Assembly (NCBI RefSeq): GCF_001043025.1
Contig: NZ_JYLD01000022.1
Span: 1-62,695, forward strand
Reading direction: 5' to 3'
DNA: 62,695 bases
From: Pseudomonas helleri
Lineage (GTDB): Bacteria; Pseudomonadota; Gammaproteobacteria; Pseudomonadales; Pseudomonadaceae
The notes below the pieces were generated by a model, which ran no database searches, was not told the origin of the DNA, and worked only from the letters and a program-made list of their open reading frames with translations. Positions 44,331 to 53,769 of this stretch are shown here, in pieces. The number at the start of each line of letters is the position of its first letter. The stretch's first letter is position 1. The position numbers and the translations under genes were made by a program.

Positions 44331-46097
44331 ATGGGCTTGAAAGAACGCTTTGCCGAAGAGATGCGTTACTTGCGTGAGCTGGGCCGTGAGTTTGCCGAGG
44401 ACAACCCGCAACTGGCGCAGTTTTTGGGTGACAAGGCCAACGACCCGGATGTGGAACGGCTGCTGGAAGGCTTTGCGTTTCTCACCGCCAAGCTCGGCAT
44501 GAAGATAGACGATGACCTGCCGGAGTTGACGCATCCGCTGCTGCAAATGCTCTGGCCCAACTATTTGCGGCCATTGCCCAGTTGCACCATCGTGCGTTTC
44601 AAACCGCTACCCGACGCCATCAGCCAGCGCCAGGTGCTGCCCAAAGGCACACCGCTGTTTGCCAAACCGGTGGACGGCATCAGTTGCGAGTTTCGCACCT
44701 GCACCGAGGTCAGCCTGTACCCGCTGGCGGTCAAATGCGTGAGCGATGCCCACAGCCGCGAAGCCTCAGTGGTGCGCATCGACCTCAGCGTATTGACCCG
44801 GCAACCGCTGAACAGCCTGGGCTGCGATCAACTGGATTTTCACCTGGGCGGTGGCAACGCCACGGCGCAAACCCTGTACCTGTGGATCGCCCATTACCTG
44901 AAAAGCGTGACCCTGTACGTCAATGGCACCGCCTACGGGCTGAACCCCCAAGACATCGGCTTTCCGGGGTTTACCCCGCAAGAGGCGTTGCTGCCCTACC
45001 CGCGCAATGTCTTCGACGGCTATCGGATCTTGCAGGAATACTTCGTGTTCCCGCAGCGCTTTCACTTCTTTAGCCTGACCCGTCTGGGCAAAGCCTGGCC
45101 CGCCATCAGCACCGATGAGATCCGCTTCGAGTTCCAGTTCTCCCGGCCCATGCCCGGCGACATTCGTTTACAGACCCACGACCTGCACCTGTTCTGCGCC
45201 CCGGCGGTCAACCTGTTCAGCCACGACGCCGAACCCATTGCCCTGGACGGGCGCAGCCTGGAACAGCGGGTCATCCCCACCGGGCAGCGCCCTGACGCCT
45301 ATGAGATTTTCAGTGTCGACCGCGTGGCCGGCTGGAGCGCCAGCGACAAAGAACACAAGGGCGACCCGCTGCGCACCTTTACGCCTTTTGAGTCTTTTCA
45401 GCATGAGATCGAACACGCCCAGGGCCGCACGGCGCTGTACTTTCGCACCCACATCGAAGAGTCCCATGGCCGCGAGGGGTTGCAGCAGCGCATTGCCTTT
45501 GTGCGCGGCGATGAACGCGACTACATCGGCGAGCATGAAACCGCGTCCATCGAACTGACCTGCAGCAACCGTGATTTACCCCAGGCGCTGGGCATTGATG
45601 ACGTGTCGCTGTCGACCGAGACCACGCCGTCCTTTGCCACCTACACCAACCTGATCGCGCCCACCCGCTCGTATCGCCCGGTGCTGGACGCCAGCCTGCA
45701 CTGGACGCTGATTTCCAACCTGTCACTGAACTACCTGTCACTGCTCTCGGCAGAGCCGCTCAAGGCGGTGATCCGCGCCTATGACTTTGCCGCCTTGCAC
45801 GACCTGCAACAGACCCGCGCCACCCGCAAGCGCCTGGACGGGATTGGCGAAGCCGTCACCACGCCCATTGACTGGCTGATGAAGGGCCTGCCCGTGCGCG
45901 GCCTGCACACCCGCTTGAAGCTGGACCAGCAGGCGTTCCTCTGCGAGGGCGAGCTGTACCTGTTCGCCAGCGTGCTTTCGCACTTCTTCGCGCTCTACGC
46001 AAGCATCAACTCCTTCCACAAGCTGGAAGTGATCAATACCACTAACAACGAGTGCTATGAATGGCCACTGTTGACCGGCAGACAACCCGTGATCTAG
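44331..46097 (+). CDS. tssF: T6SS baseplate subunit TssF
   Basis: A 588-residue baseplate protein. FAEEMRYLRELGREFAEDNP and LLEGFAFLTAKLGMKIDDDL are the N-terminal signatures; SLHWTLISNLSLNYLSL is typical of the C-terminal part. With TssG it forms the wedge of the T6SS baseplate. It overlaps tssG by 37 bp. Confidence 0.97.
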   Translation: MGLKERFAEEMRYLRELGREFAEDNPQLAQFLGDKANDPDVERLLEGFAFLTAKLGMKIDDDLPELTHPLLQMLWPNYLRPLPSCTIVRFKPLPDAISQRQVLPKGTPLFAKPVDGISCEFRTCTEVSLYPLAVKCVSDAHSREASVVRIDLSVLTRQPLNSLGCDQLDFHLGGGNATAQTLYLWIAHYLKSVTLYVNGTAYGLNPQDIGFPGFTPQEALLPYPRNVFDGYRILQEYFVFPQRFHFFSLTRLGKAWPAISTDEIRFEFQFSRPMPGDIRLQTHDLHLFCAPAVNLFSHDAEPIALDGRSLEQRVIPTGQRPDAYEIFSVDRVAGWSASDKEHKGDPLRTFTPFESFQHEIEHAQGRTALYFRTHIEESHGREGLQQRIAFVRGDERDYIGEHETASIELTCSNRDLPQALGIDDVSLSTETTPSFATYTNLIAPTRSYRPVLDASLHWTLISNLSLNYLSLLSAEPLKAVIRAYDFAALHDLQQTRATRKRLDGIGEAVTTPIDWLMKGLPVRGLHTRLKLDQQAFLCEGELYLFASVLSHFFALYASINSFHKLEVINTTNNECYEWPLLTGRQPVI

Positions 46098-47083
46098 CCG
46101 ACACGCTCCTGGCCGATGCGCGGAACTACTCGTTCCATCGTCTGCTGGAACACCTGCACGCGCTGCACGACGATGACCTGGAAGCCCAGCCTGCAAGCCG
46201 CGCCAGCCGTCGCCGGATTCGTTTGCAAAGCCACGCGGGCAAGGGCTTTCCGGCCTCTGACCTGACCGTTGCCGAGCGTGTCGATGAAACGCTCGGCAAC
46301 GAGCGCTACCGCGTGCAAACCACGTTTCTGGGCTTGCAGGGCGCCGACTCGCCGCTGCCTGGTTATTACCTGGACCGCCTGGCCTATGAGCAAGCGCAGG
46401 GCCGTGGTATTCGCCCCGAGTTCCTCGATTTTTTCAATCACCGCCTGCTGACCTTGCTGCACCACAGCTGGCGAAAATATCGCTACTACATCCGCTTCCA
46501 GGCAAACGCTCGCGACCGCTTCTCGCGCTATGTGTTTTCCCTGATTGGCCTCAATGACAACGACCTGCGCGGCGCGACACCGCTGCCCTGGGGGCGTCTG
46601 TTGAGCTTTGCCGGGTTGATTGCCAGCCGCAGCCGTGCGCCGTCAGTGGTGAGCGGGATTGTGGAGCATTGTTTTGATCTGCACGGCGTTTACATCCGTG
46701 AGTTTGAACCGCGCTCGGTGCCCTTGCTCAAGCGCCATCGCGTGGCCCTGGGCTCACTTAACGGTGTACTCGGGGAGAATTTCACCATCGGCGACCGTGC
46801 CCGTACACGCGCCAGCCAATTCACCCTGGTGATCCCCAACCTGTCGCAAAAGCGCTTCCGGGAGTTCCTGCCCAGCGGCGGCCAGTGTGCACGGCTGCGC
46901 CAGTTGCTTGATTTTCTGGCGCGGGACGTACCGGCTTATTACGTGGAACTGGGCCTGCGCGAAGAAGACGTGCCGCCGTTCAACCTGCGCCGCGAAGGCG
47001 GGACTCACTTGGGCTGGACCAGTTTCATCGAGTGCCAGGCACAACGTCACCCCGCCGTGGTACGGATCAGGGGGCGCGCATGA
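46061..47083 (+). CDS. tssG: T6SS baseplate subunit TssG
   Basis: A 340-residue partner of TssF. YSFHRLLEHLHAL, then FLGLQGADSPLPGYYLD and HHSWRKYRYYIRFQ match the family. The end LREEDVPPFNLRREGGTHLG is also conserved. Its stop overlaps the next start by 4 bp (ATGA). Confidence 0.96.
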   Translation: MATVDRQTTRDLADTLLADARNYSFHRLLEHLHALHDDDLEAQPASRASRRRIRLQSHAGKGFPASDLTVAERVDETLGNERYRVQTTFLGLQGADSPLPGYYLDRLAYEQAQGRGIRPEFLDFFNHRLLTLLHHSWRKYRYYIRFQANARDRFSRYVFSLIGLNDNDLRGATPLPWGRLLSFAGLIASRSRAPSVVSGIVEHCFDLHGVYIREFEPRSVPLLKRHRVALGSLNGVLGENFTIGDRARTRASQFTLVIPNLSQKRFREFLPSGGQCARLRQLLDFLARDVPAYYVELGLREEDVPPFNLRREGGTHLGWTSFIECQAQRHPAVVRIRGRA

Positions 47084-48507
47084 ACCTCACGCTGGTCATC
47101 AGCAACCCCGCGCAATTGCTCCACGGTTGCCAGCCCACCCACCGTTTTGCCTTGCACGGCGGCAGCATCGGCAGTGCGGACTGCGACTGGCTGCTCAACG
47201 ACCGCAGCCACAGCGTTCGCCCCCACCATTGCCAGATCCACTGGCTGGGCAATCGCGCCTGCGTCACCGATCACTGCGGCCACACCTATGCCAACGGCCA
47301 TGCCCTGCCCTTGGGCCGTGGCACCACCGTGCAGTTGAACGAGGGGGACTTTTTACACATCGGCGACTACCTAATCGCCGTGCACCTGGATGCCCATGAG
47401 CTGACAGACGACCGTCGCCACCTGAGTCAGCGCTCGCTCAATGAACTGCTCACCGGTCGCCGGGATGGCCTCGAAGACTGGAACGCCCACACGTTGCCTT
47501 TTCTGCCCCCGGCAGACACGAACACGCACATCTGCCACGAATTCGAGCAGTTGAGTCGCCCTCTGGACCCCGCCCGGGAGAGCGACCCGCTGCTGGCCCT
47601 GGAGGCGATCACCGCAGCGCCGCCATTGCACGACGTGCTGGATTATGCAGCCCACGCCAGCGCTGACAAACCCCGCGTCGAGCGCGCAAAACCCCACCGC
47701 GCCGTGCACCTCGACAGCACGCACGTGGGCGGCCATATCCGCTTCGCCCTGTTGCTGCTCGGCTGCCTGGCGTTGGTCGGTTGCACCCTGCTCGGCAAGA
47801 TCGGCCAGGTGATCTGGACGCCGTCGATCCCGGTGGGCGGACCTGATGATCAACCCAGCCGCTACTCGTTGAGCCTGTATGCCAGCCACAGCGTCAATCA
47901 GCGCCTGATCATCCCCGGAGCCGGCCCCGCCGAAACGCCGATTCGTTCGCCCTATACCGTGAGCGTGGAGGCCGCCAGCCCGCAGGCGCTGACCGAGCAA
48001 TTGCAGGCGCTGCTGGATCACGTTCACGAGACCGTCACGCCGCAGTCAGCGGGCCTGCCAGAGCCCGACGCGGACACACAAATGTCTGTGGTTGAAGCCT
48101 CGCCCTTTGGCGACTACGACGCCCCCGGTGTCAGTTTGTCTACCCCGCAAGACGCTGAAGCGCCGCGCTCCATCGCCAGCCCCATTGCGTTCAAGGTGCT
48201 GCAACTGAGCGATGACAGCCTGCTGCGCAACGCCAGTCTCCAGACGCTGACGGATGACCTGAAAAAGACCTTGGGCAGCACCTGGATCCGCGCCGACGAC
48301 TACCTGCTGCAGCCGGGCCAATTCAAATTTATCGACCCGCAGAGCCTGGACGAAGACACGCGATTTATCGCGGTGATCGCCCACTACTACGACGCCGACA
48401 ACGCCCAGTGGAAGCAGACCCTGCGCGTAGACCCCGAGGGCCATCAATACGCGCTGCTGGTGCAACTGGACGCCGCCAGCGTTGAGCTCAAAGGGGAAAC
48501 CCGATGA
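47080..48507 (+). CDS. tssJ: Fusion of a degenerate FHA domain with the T6SS lipoprotein TssJ
   Basis: A 475-residue protein from ATG 47080 (GGGGG upstream). Residues about 1-105 are FHA-like, but the phosphothreonine-contact Arg is replaced (GSIGSADCDW, Ser32) and the Ser of SRxH is Arg47 (VRPHH), so binding of phosphothreonine is doubtful. After a linker, a hydrophobic segment (221-239) ends in a canonical lipobox, LVGC, with Cys235. Residues about 260-475 match TssJ (FKVLQLSDDSLLRNASLQTL, then LLQPGQFKF). TssJ normally is an outer-membrane lipoprotein that binds TssM. Separate fha and tssJ genes are the rule. Confidence 0.83.
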   Translation: MNLTLVISNPAQLLHGCQPTHRFALHGGSIGSADCDWLLNDRSHSVRPHHCQIHWLGNRACVTDHCGHTYANGHALPLGRGTTVQLNEGDFLHIGDYLIAVHLDAHELTDDRRHLSQRSLNELLTGRRDGLEDWNAHTLPFLPPADTNTHICHEFEQLSRPLDPARESDPLLALEAITAAPPLHDVLDYAAHASADKPRVERAKPHRAVHLDSTHVGGHIRFALLLLGCLALVGCTLLGKIGQVIWTPSIPVGGPDDQPSRYSLSLYASHSVNQRLIIPGAGPAETPIRSPYTVSVEAASPQALTEQLQALLDHVHETVTPQSAGLPEPDADTQMSVVEASPFGDYDAPGVSLSTPQDAEAPRSIASPIAFKVLQLSDDSLLRNASLQTLTDDLKKTLGSTWIRADDYLLQPGQFKFIDPQSLDEDTRFIAVIAHYYDADNAQWKQTLRVDPEGHQYALLVQLDAASVELKGETR

Positions 48508-48544
48508 ATGCCTTTTCACCCCCTTTCACGCAGAGAGCCCACTG

Positions 48545-49891
48545 ATGAGTTCACGTCACCCGGTCATTTGGTACGAGGGGTTGTTCGTCAAACCCCAGCA
48601 TTTCCAGCAACAGGCCCGCGCCGCCGAAGCGGCCGTGCAGCAACGCCTCAACAGCCTCAACGACGCGCTCTATGGTTTCAGCGAACTGGCGCTCAACAGC
48701 GAGTACCTGAGCTTTGGCAAGATCGCCCTGACCCGGGCACGCGGGATCATGCCCGACGGCAGCGCCTTTGATATCCCCACTGATCAGGCGCCGCCCACCC
48801 CGCTGGAAATTACCCACAGCAGTGCGGCCAACCAGACCGTGTTCCTGACGCTGCCGCTCAAGTCGGCTCAGGCCCTGGAAATACGCTGGCCCGAAGGCTA
48901 TGCCAACAGCCGTTACCTGGCCCAGCAGGTGGATGTGCGTGACACCCACAGCGAAGTCGGCGATGTGACCACGATGAACGTGGCCGTGCCCAACCTCAAG
49001 CTGATGCTTGAGGACGAAGACCGCAGTGCCTTTACCTGTATCGCCGTGGGCAAGATCCTCGATAAACGCCCCGACGGCAGCCTGGTGATGGACGAGCATT
49101 TTTACCCCACCTGCGTGTCCTTGCAGGCCGTACCGGTGCTGCAACGCTACCTCGGGGAAGTGGCCGGGCAGATCCGCGAGCGGGCCAAAAACCTGGCTGA
49201 ACGCATCGGCTCGTCGGGGCAATCGGGGGTAGCCGATGTCACCGATTTCAACCTGCTGCAAACCCTCAACCGGATGTACCCGCTGTTCCAGCACCTGGCC
49301 CGGCAACGCAATGTCCACCCCGAGCGGCTGTACATCACCTTCGCCCAGGCCTGCGGCGAACTGGTGACCTTTACCGACGAGGGCCACCTGCCCCAGGAGT
49401 ACCCGGCCTACCAACACGACAACTTGCGGGCCTGCTTCAAACCCCTGGAGCACACCTTGCGCCGGGCGCTGGGGACCGTCTTGCAGCCGCGCGCCGTGTC
49501 GCTGCCCATCGTCGCCCAGGAATTCGGCGTGCTCACTGCGCTACTGGGCGACAAACGCCTGCTGGACACTGCCGAGTTCATCCTCGCGGTACGCGCCAAT
49601 CTGCCGCTGGAAACCCTGCGCGAGCAGTTGCCCAAACAGATAAAAATCAGCGCCACCGAAGCCTTGGGCGAACTGGTCAGCTTGCAGTTGCCGGGCATTG
49701 CCCTGATCCCGCTGCCCGTGGCGCCGCGCCATCTGCCGTTCCATGCCGGCTTCAGCTACTTCGAACTCGACCGGCATCACCCAGGCTGGCAGAGCCTGAG
49801 CACAGGCAGCGGGTTCGGCTTCCATGTCGCCGGCGACTTCCCGGAACTGGAGCTGCAGTTCTGGGCGATCAGGAGTGAAAAAAATGAGTGA
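48545..49891 (+). CDS. tssK: T6SS baseplate subunit TssK
   Basis: From ATG 48545 (448 residues) the protein starts MSSRHPVIWYEGLFVKPQHF, the TssK N-terminal signature. TssK trimers connect the baseplate to the TssL/TssM membrane complex. An in-frame start at 48482 lies inside tssJ and is less likely. The last 8 bp overlap tssL. Confidence 0.96.
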   Translation: MSSRHPVIWYEGLFVKPQHFQQQARAAEAAVQQRLNSLNDALYGFSELALNSEYLSFGKIALTRARGIMPDGSAFDIPTDQAPPTPLEITHSSAANQTVFLTLPLKSAQALEIRWPEGYANSRYLAQQVDVRDTHSEVGDVTTMNVAVPNLKLMLEDEDRSAFTCIAVGKILDKRPDGSLVMDEHFYPTCVSLQAVPVLQRYLGEVAGQIRERAKNLAERIGSSGQSGVADVTDFNLLQTLNRMYPLFQHLARQRNVHPERLYITFAQACGELVTFTDEGHLPQEYPAYQHDNLRACFKPLEHTLRRALGTVLQPRAVSLPIVAQEFGVLTALLGDKRLLDTAEFILAVRANLPLETLREQLPKQIKISATEALGELVSLQLPGIALIPLPVAPRHLPFHAGFSYFELDRHHPGWQSLSTGSGFGFHVAGDFPELELQFWAIRSEKNE

Positions 49892-50690
49892 AGACACCAC
49901 GCCTGAGTCCTCCATCAAAGCGCTTGAGGACGCGGTTACCCCCGCCCCGCCGGTCATCACAGAGCAAACGCAAACGTACCTGGCCGACCCTGAATTCGAG
50001 TTGCGCGGCCTGGCCTGGAATCCGTTGTGCGACCCGGCCATGCCCCTGATCGGCCTGCTGATCCGCCTGCGCCACCTGGACCGGCATGCCGATATCAACG
50101 CGCTGTACCGCGACCTGCATAACCAGATCAGCACGATCATGGAAGAGCTCAATTCGCTGGACTATGACCCTGGCGCGCTCAAGGCGTATTCCTACAGCCT
50201 GTGCCTGCTGGTGGACGAAGTGGTGATGAGCACACCATGGGGCAGGTGTTCAAACTGGAGCACGCGCTCGCTGCTCAGTGTTTTTCATCATGAATCCTGG
50301 GGCGGCGAGAAGTTCTTCACCCTGCTCGCCCGCATGGCCACCGACGCCGCCAAATACCAGCACGTGCTGGAGTTCATGTACCTGTGCCTGTGCACGGGCC
50401 TCAAGGGTAAACACGGCAACGTGCCCCGAGGCGATGACGAACTGCAACGGATCATCAATCACCTGCACGGCCTCTTGCGCCCGCTGCGTGGCGAGACGCC
50501 CAAACGCCTGACCGAACCCCTGACCCACGTCGCCCCGCGTAACTACCGCATCAAACGCGCGTGGCCGCTGTGGACACCCTGGGCCATGGCGGGCGCGGTG
50601 CTGGTCGTGGCGTACACGGTGTACGCCGTGCGTTTGCACGGCATCACCCAGCAAGTGCTGGTTTCCCTCGACCGGATTCTCACGCTGTAG
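49884..50690 (+). CDS. tssL: T6SS membrane complex subunit TssL (DotU/IcmH), short form
   Basis: From ATG 49884 (268 residues). The cytoplasmic hook-like DotU domain (IGLLIRLRHLD, LVDEVVMSTPWG, FFTLLARMATDAAKY) precedes one C-terminal span near 238-257 (WAMAGAVLVVAYTVYAV). There is no peptidoglycan-binding OmpA-like domain, so wall anchoring would need another protein. It overlaps tssK. Confidence 0.96.
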   Translation: MSEDTTPESSIKALEDAVTPAPPVITEQTQTYLADPEFELRGLAWNPLCDPAMPLIGLLIRLRHLDRHADINALYRDLHNQISTIMEELNSLDYDPGALKAYSYSLCLLVDEVVMSTPWGRCSNWSTRSLLSVFHHESWGGEKFFTLLARMATDAAKYQHVLEFMYLCLCTGLKGKHGNVPRGDDELQRIINHLHGLLRPLRGETPKRLTEPLTHVAPRNYRIKRAWPLWTPWAMAGAVLVVAYTVYAVRLHGITQQVLVSLDRILTL

Positions 50691-50775
50691 CCGATTTTCA
50701 GCGCCCCCGTGTCGGGCGTCTGTAAACCCTTGGTCCTTATCGGGCCATAAACCCATGCCGTCACACCGACGGTAG

Positions 50776-50796
50776 CAACCCCATCGGGTTGTTCTA
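50776..50796 (+). terminator. Small hairpin between tssL and hcp
   Basis: CAACCC (50776-50781) pairs with GGGTTG (50786-50791), followed by TTCTA. A six-bp stem is weak; it may attenuate or mark the boundary before the hcp transcript. The 129-bp spacer probably also holds an hcp promoter, not identified. Confidence 0.3.
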
Positions 50797-50819
50797 TTGA
50801 TCGTTACAAGGAGTTTGTC

Positions 50820-51332
50820 ATGCCAACACCTGCCTACATCAGCATCCACGGCCAGACCCAGGGCCACATCACCAAAGGCGCGTTTACCGGCGACTCGGTG
50901 GGCAACGTGTATGTGGAAGGCCATGAGGACGAAATTCTGGCCCAGGAAGTCGACCACCTGATCAGCACCCCCACCGACCCGCAAAGCGGCCAGCCTTCGG
51001 GGCAACGGGTACACAAACCGCTGATCTTCACCAGTGCCTTGAGCAAGGCCTCGCCCATGCTCTACCAGGCGCTGGCCACCGGCGAAATGCTGCCCACCGT
51101 TGAGGTCAAGTGGTTCCGCACCTCCACCGATGGCAAACAGGAGCACTTCTTCACCACCAAGCTGGAAGACGCCACCGTCGTCGAAATCCACACCCTGCTG
51201 CCCCACGCCCAGGACAGCGATAACGCCAACTACACCCAACTGATCAAGACCAGCCTGGCCTACCGCAAGGTCAGTTGGAGCCACGTGGTTGCAGGGACCG
51301 AAGCCTCAGACGACTGGCGCAAGCCGGTTTAA
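50820..51332 (+). CDS. hcp: T6SS tube protein Hcp
   Basis: A 170-residue Hcp1-family protein: MPTPAYISIHGQTQGHITKG, then VYVEGHEDEILAQEVDH and RVHKPLIFTSALSKASPML. Hexamers stack into the inner tube and can carry small effectors in the lumen. AAGGAG lies 7 bp upstream. The 129-bp gap after tssL and 103-bp gap before vgrG let it be expressed more strongly than its neighbours. Confidence 0.97.
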   Translation: MPTPAYISIHGQTQGHITKGAFTGDSVGNVYVEGHEDEILAQEVDHLISTPTDPQSGQPSGQRVHKPLIFTSALSKASPMLYQALATGEMLPTVEVKWFRTSTDGKQEHFFTTKLEDATVVEIHTLLPHAQDSDNANYTQLIKTSLAYRKVSWSHVVAGTEASDDWRKPV

Positions 51333-51382
51333 CCCACCGCTGTTTCTGCCCGCTCTGGCAGGCAGTTTTATGTGTTCGCCAG

Positions 51383-51413
51383 CGCACGCCCCGTTGCCAT
51401 GACGGGGCGTGCG
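51383..51413. other. Strong hairpin in the hcp-vgrG spacer
   Basis: CGCACGCCCCGT and ACGGGGCGTGCG form a perfect 12-bp stem with loop TGCCATG. No T-run follows, so it is more likely an mRNA-stabilising or processing hairpin after hcp than a terminator. A weaker CTGCC/GGCAG stem followed by TTTTA is at 51347-51370. Confidence 0.6.
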
Positions 51414-51435
51414 GTAGCGTGCCTCAGGAGCGCCC

Positions 51436-53766
51436 ATGCCCCGTCAAAGCGATCTGCGTTTTACCTTCGAGCCCCTGCAAGGCGATGCCTTTGAGGTGGT
51501 CGAGTTCAAGCTCGAAGAAGGCTTGTCGCAACCCTTCAAATTAAACCTGGACCTGGTCAGCCACGACCCGGCGGTGGACTTTAATCGTGTCCTTGATCTG
51601 GGCGCGCTGTTCACGGTGTGGCGCGGCGACACGCCGGTGCGCTATGTCCATGGTCTGGTCAGTCTGTTCTGTCAGGGCGACACCGGTTTTCGCCGTACCC
51701 GCTACCACGCGGTGATCGAGCCGACTTTGGCCCGCGCGGGCCTGCGCTCCAACTGGCGGATGTTTCAGTACAAAACCGTGCCCGAGATCATCGCCCTGGT
51801 GCTCAAGGGCCAACGTATCACCGACCTCGAAAAACAGATCTGTTTCGATCACCAGACCCGCGAATACTGCGTGCAGGCGGGTGAAACCGACCTCGACTTT
51901 ATTACCCGCCTCGCCGCCGAAGAAGGCCTGCTCTACATCTTCGAACACCGCACTGATGGCCACACCTTGATCCTCACCGATCGCGTCGGCGGTCTGGGCA
52001 CCATCGGCACCCACAAAGACTGCCCGGTGCTTTATCAGCCCATGGGCGGTGGCGATTCGGCAGAGCCTGCCTTGCATCGCTTTAGTTATACCGAGCAGGT
52101 GCGCACTTCTCGCCAGGTGCAGCGCGATTACACCTTCACCCACCCGCGCTACAACCAGCAGCACACCGCTGATGGCGGCCTGGCCCTGAAAAACCAGCAC
52201 AAGGATTACGAGCGCTACGACTACCCCGGCCGCTACAAACGCGATGCGGCGGGTAAACCGTTTACCAAGACCCGCCTCCACGCCTTGCGCAGCGACGCGC
52301 GCATGGCCGAACTCGAAGGTGACGACGCCCGCCTGCAACCCGGTCTGGCCTTCGACCTGAGCGAACACCCACGCCCCGATTTCAACGATCGCTGGCGCAG
52401 CATCGCCCTTGAGCACACCGGCAAACAACACAGCAGCCTGCAAGAAGAAGCCGGCGGCAGCGACTACAGCACCACCTACCATTTAAAGGCCAGCGCCATC
52501 CGCTGGGACGCCGAATGGAAAGCCCCGTTGCAGCCCAAACCCTGCATCGACGGCCCGCACACCGCCACCGTGGTCGGCCCGCCGGGCGAAGAGATCTACT
52601 GCGACGAATGGGGCCGGGTCAAAGTCAGCTTCCCGTGGGACCGCGACAGCCAGGAAAACGACCACAGCTCCTGCTGGATCCGCGTCACCCAAGGCTGGGC
52701 GGGCACCTTATGGGGTGCCATGGCCGTGCCGCGCATCGGCCAGGAACTGATCATCAGCTACCTCGACGGCGACCCCGACCAACCCATCGCCACCGGCAGA
52801 GCCTACCGCCAGGCCAACCTGCCGCCCTACGAACTGCCCAAACACAAAACCCGCATGACCATCAAAAGCCGCACCCACAAAGGCACGGGGTTTAACGAAC
52901 TGCGCTTTGAGGATGAGGTGGGCCAGCAAGAGGTTTACATCCATGCCGAGCGGGACAAGAACGTTTACATCAAGCATGACAGCACGACGTTTGTGGGGAA
53001 TGACAGGAAGGAAGAGGTAGCGCGGGATGAAACCCTTGAGATTGGTCGTGACCGGACCGAACACGTCAGCAACGATGAATCAGTAAGCATTGGTCAGGAT
53101 CAACGTCTTACCGTCGCTCGTGATCGATTCCAGCATATCGGTCACAACCACGAAGTCATCATTGAAAACGACCGTATTGAACATGTTGGCAACCATCGTA
53201 ACGACAAAACCGGAGCAAATCATCACATTCAAAACGGCGGGAATTTTGACCACGTAGTGCAAAGTAACTACCGGCTTGCAACCGGGCAAACGATTGAGCA
53301 AAAGACTGCAAGCTATGAGGTTAAGGCCGGGCAGCGCATTGTCTTCAAGGCTCCAGGAGGAACTATCACCCTCGATGAAACGGGTATTACTCTCGATGGG
53401 ATAGCCATAAAGATCAAGGGCCCTGTCGATATGCATCGAAAGGCAAATACCAATGAAAGTTGGTGGGGAGAAGGCAGCCCGCCAACAGGCGCTCTAAAAG
53501 AATTTTTTATTCTGCGCGATTCTAATACGGGTAAGCCACTGGCTAACCATCCTTACGAAATTGTTCGCGGTAGTGGCCACACCTTGCGCGCTAGAACAGA
53601 CAACGAAGGTAAGACTCAAATCGTGAATTCAAGCGATACAGAGCCTTTGAAAATTCAAGCCCTGACGAATGAGAAAGCTCTCGTAAAGCTTAGTGCCGGG
53701 TACTGGGATGACTTTAGTGTTATGGACATTGACTTCTCCCGAACACCAAATGCAGATGAGAACTAA
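51436..53766 (+). CDS. vgrG: T6SS spike protein VgrG with transthyretin-like C-terminal tail
   Basis: A 776-residue spike. The gp27-like part covers about 1-380 (DLRFTFEPLQGDAFEVV), the gp5 OB-fold follows (EEIYCDEWGRVKVSFPWD, GWAGTLWGAMAVPRIGQEL), then Gly/His-rich beta-helix repeats and a DUF2345-like stretch (TGQTIEQKTASYEVKAG). Residues about 687-745 (FFILRDSNTGKPLANHPYEI, then RTDNEGKTQI) look like the transthyretin-type tail used by some VgrGs to carry effectors. Base composition turns AT-richer from about 52,980, so the tail is probably exchanged. The nuclease gene starts 3 bp downstream. Confidence 0.95.
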   Translation: MPRQSDLRFTFEPLQGDAFEVVEFKLEEGLSQPFKLNLDLVSHDPAVDFNRVLDLGALFTVWRGDTPVRYVHGLVSLFCQGDTGFRRTRYHAVIEPTLARAGLRSNWRMFQYKTVPEIIALVLKGQRITDLEKQICFDHQTREYCVQAGETDLDFITRLAAEEGLLYIFEHRTDGHTLILTDRVGGLGTIGTHKDCPVLYQPMGGGDSAEPALHRFSYTEQVRTSRQVQRDYTFTHPRYNQQHTADGGLALKNQHKDYERYDYPGRYKRDAAGKPFTKTRLHALRSDARMAELEGDDARLQPGLAFDLSEHPRPDFNDRWRSIALEHTGKQHSSLQEEAGGSDYSTTYHLKASAIRWDAEWKAPLQPKPCIDGPHTATVVGPPGEEIYCDEWGRVKVSFPWDRDSQENDHSSCWIRVTQGWAGTLWGAMAVPRIGQELIISYLDGDPDQPIATGRAYRQANLPPYELPKHKTRMTIKSRTHKGTGFNELRFEDEVGQQEVYIHAERDKNVYIKHDSTTFVGNDRKEEVARDETLEIGRDRTEHVSNDESVSIGQDQRLTVARDRFQHIGHNHEVIIENDRIEHVGNHRNDKTGANHHIQNGGNFDHVVQSNYRLATGQTIEQKTASYEVKAGQRIVFKAPGGTITLDETGITLDGIAIKIKGPVDMHRKANTNESWWGEGSPPTGALKEFFILRDSNTGKPLANHPYEIVRGSGHTLRARTDNEGKTQIVNSSDTEPLKIQALTNEKALVKLSAGYWDDFSVMDIDFSRTPNADEN

Positions 53767-53769
53767 ACC

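Noticed and set aside
50691..50819. GCGCCC...GGGCGT pairing as terminator of tssL
   Set aside because: Stem is imperfect and has no T-run; operon continuity into hcp is possible.
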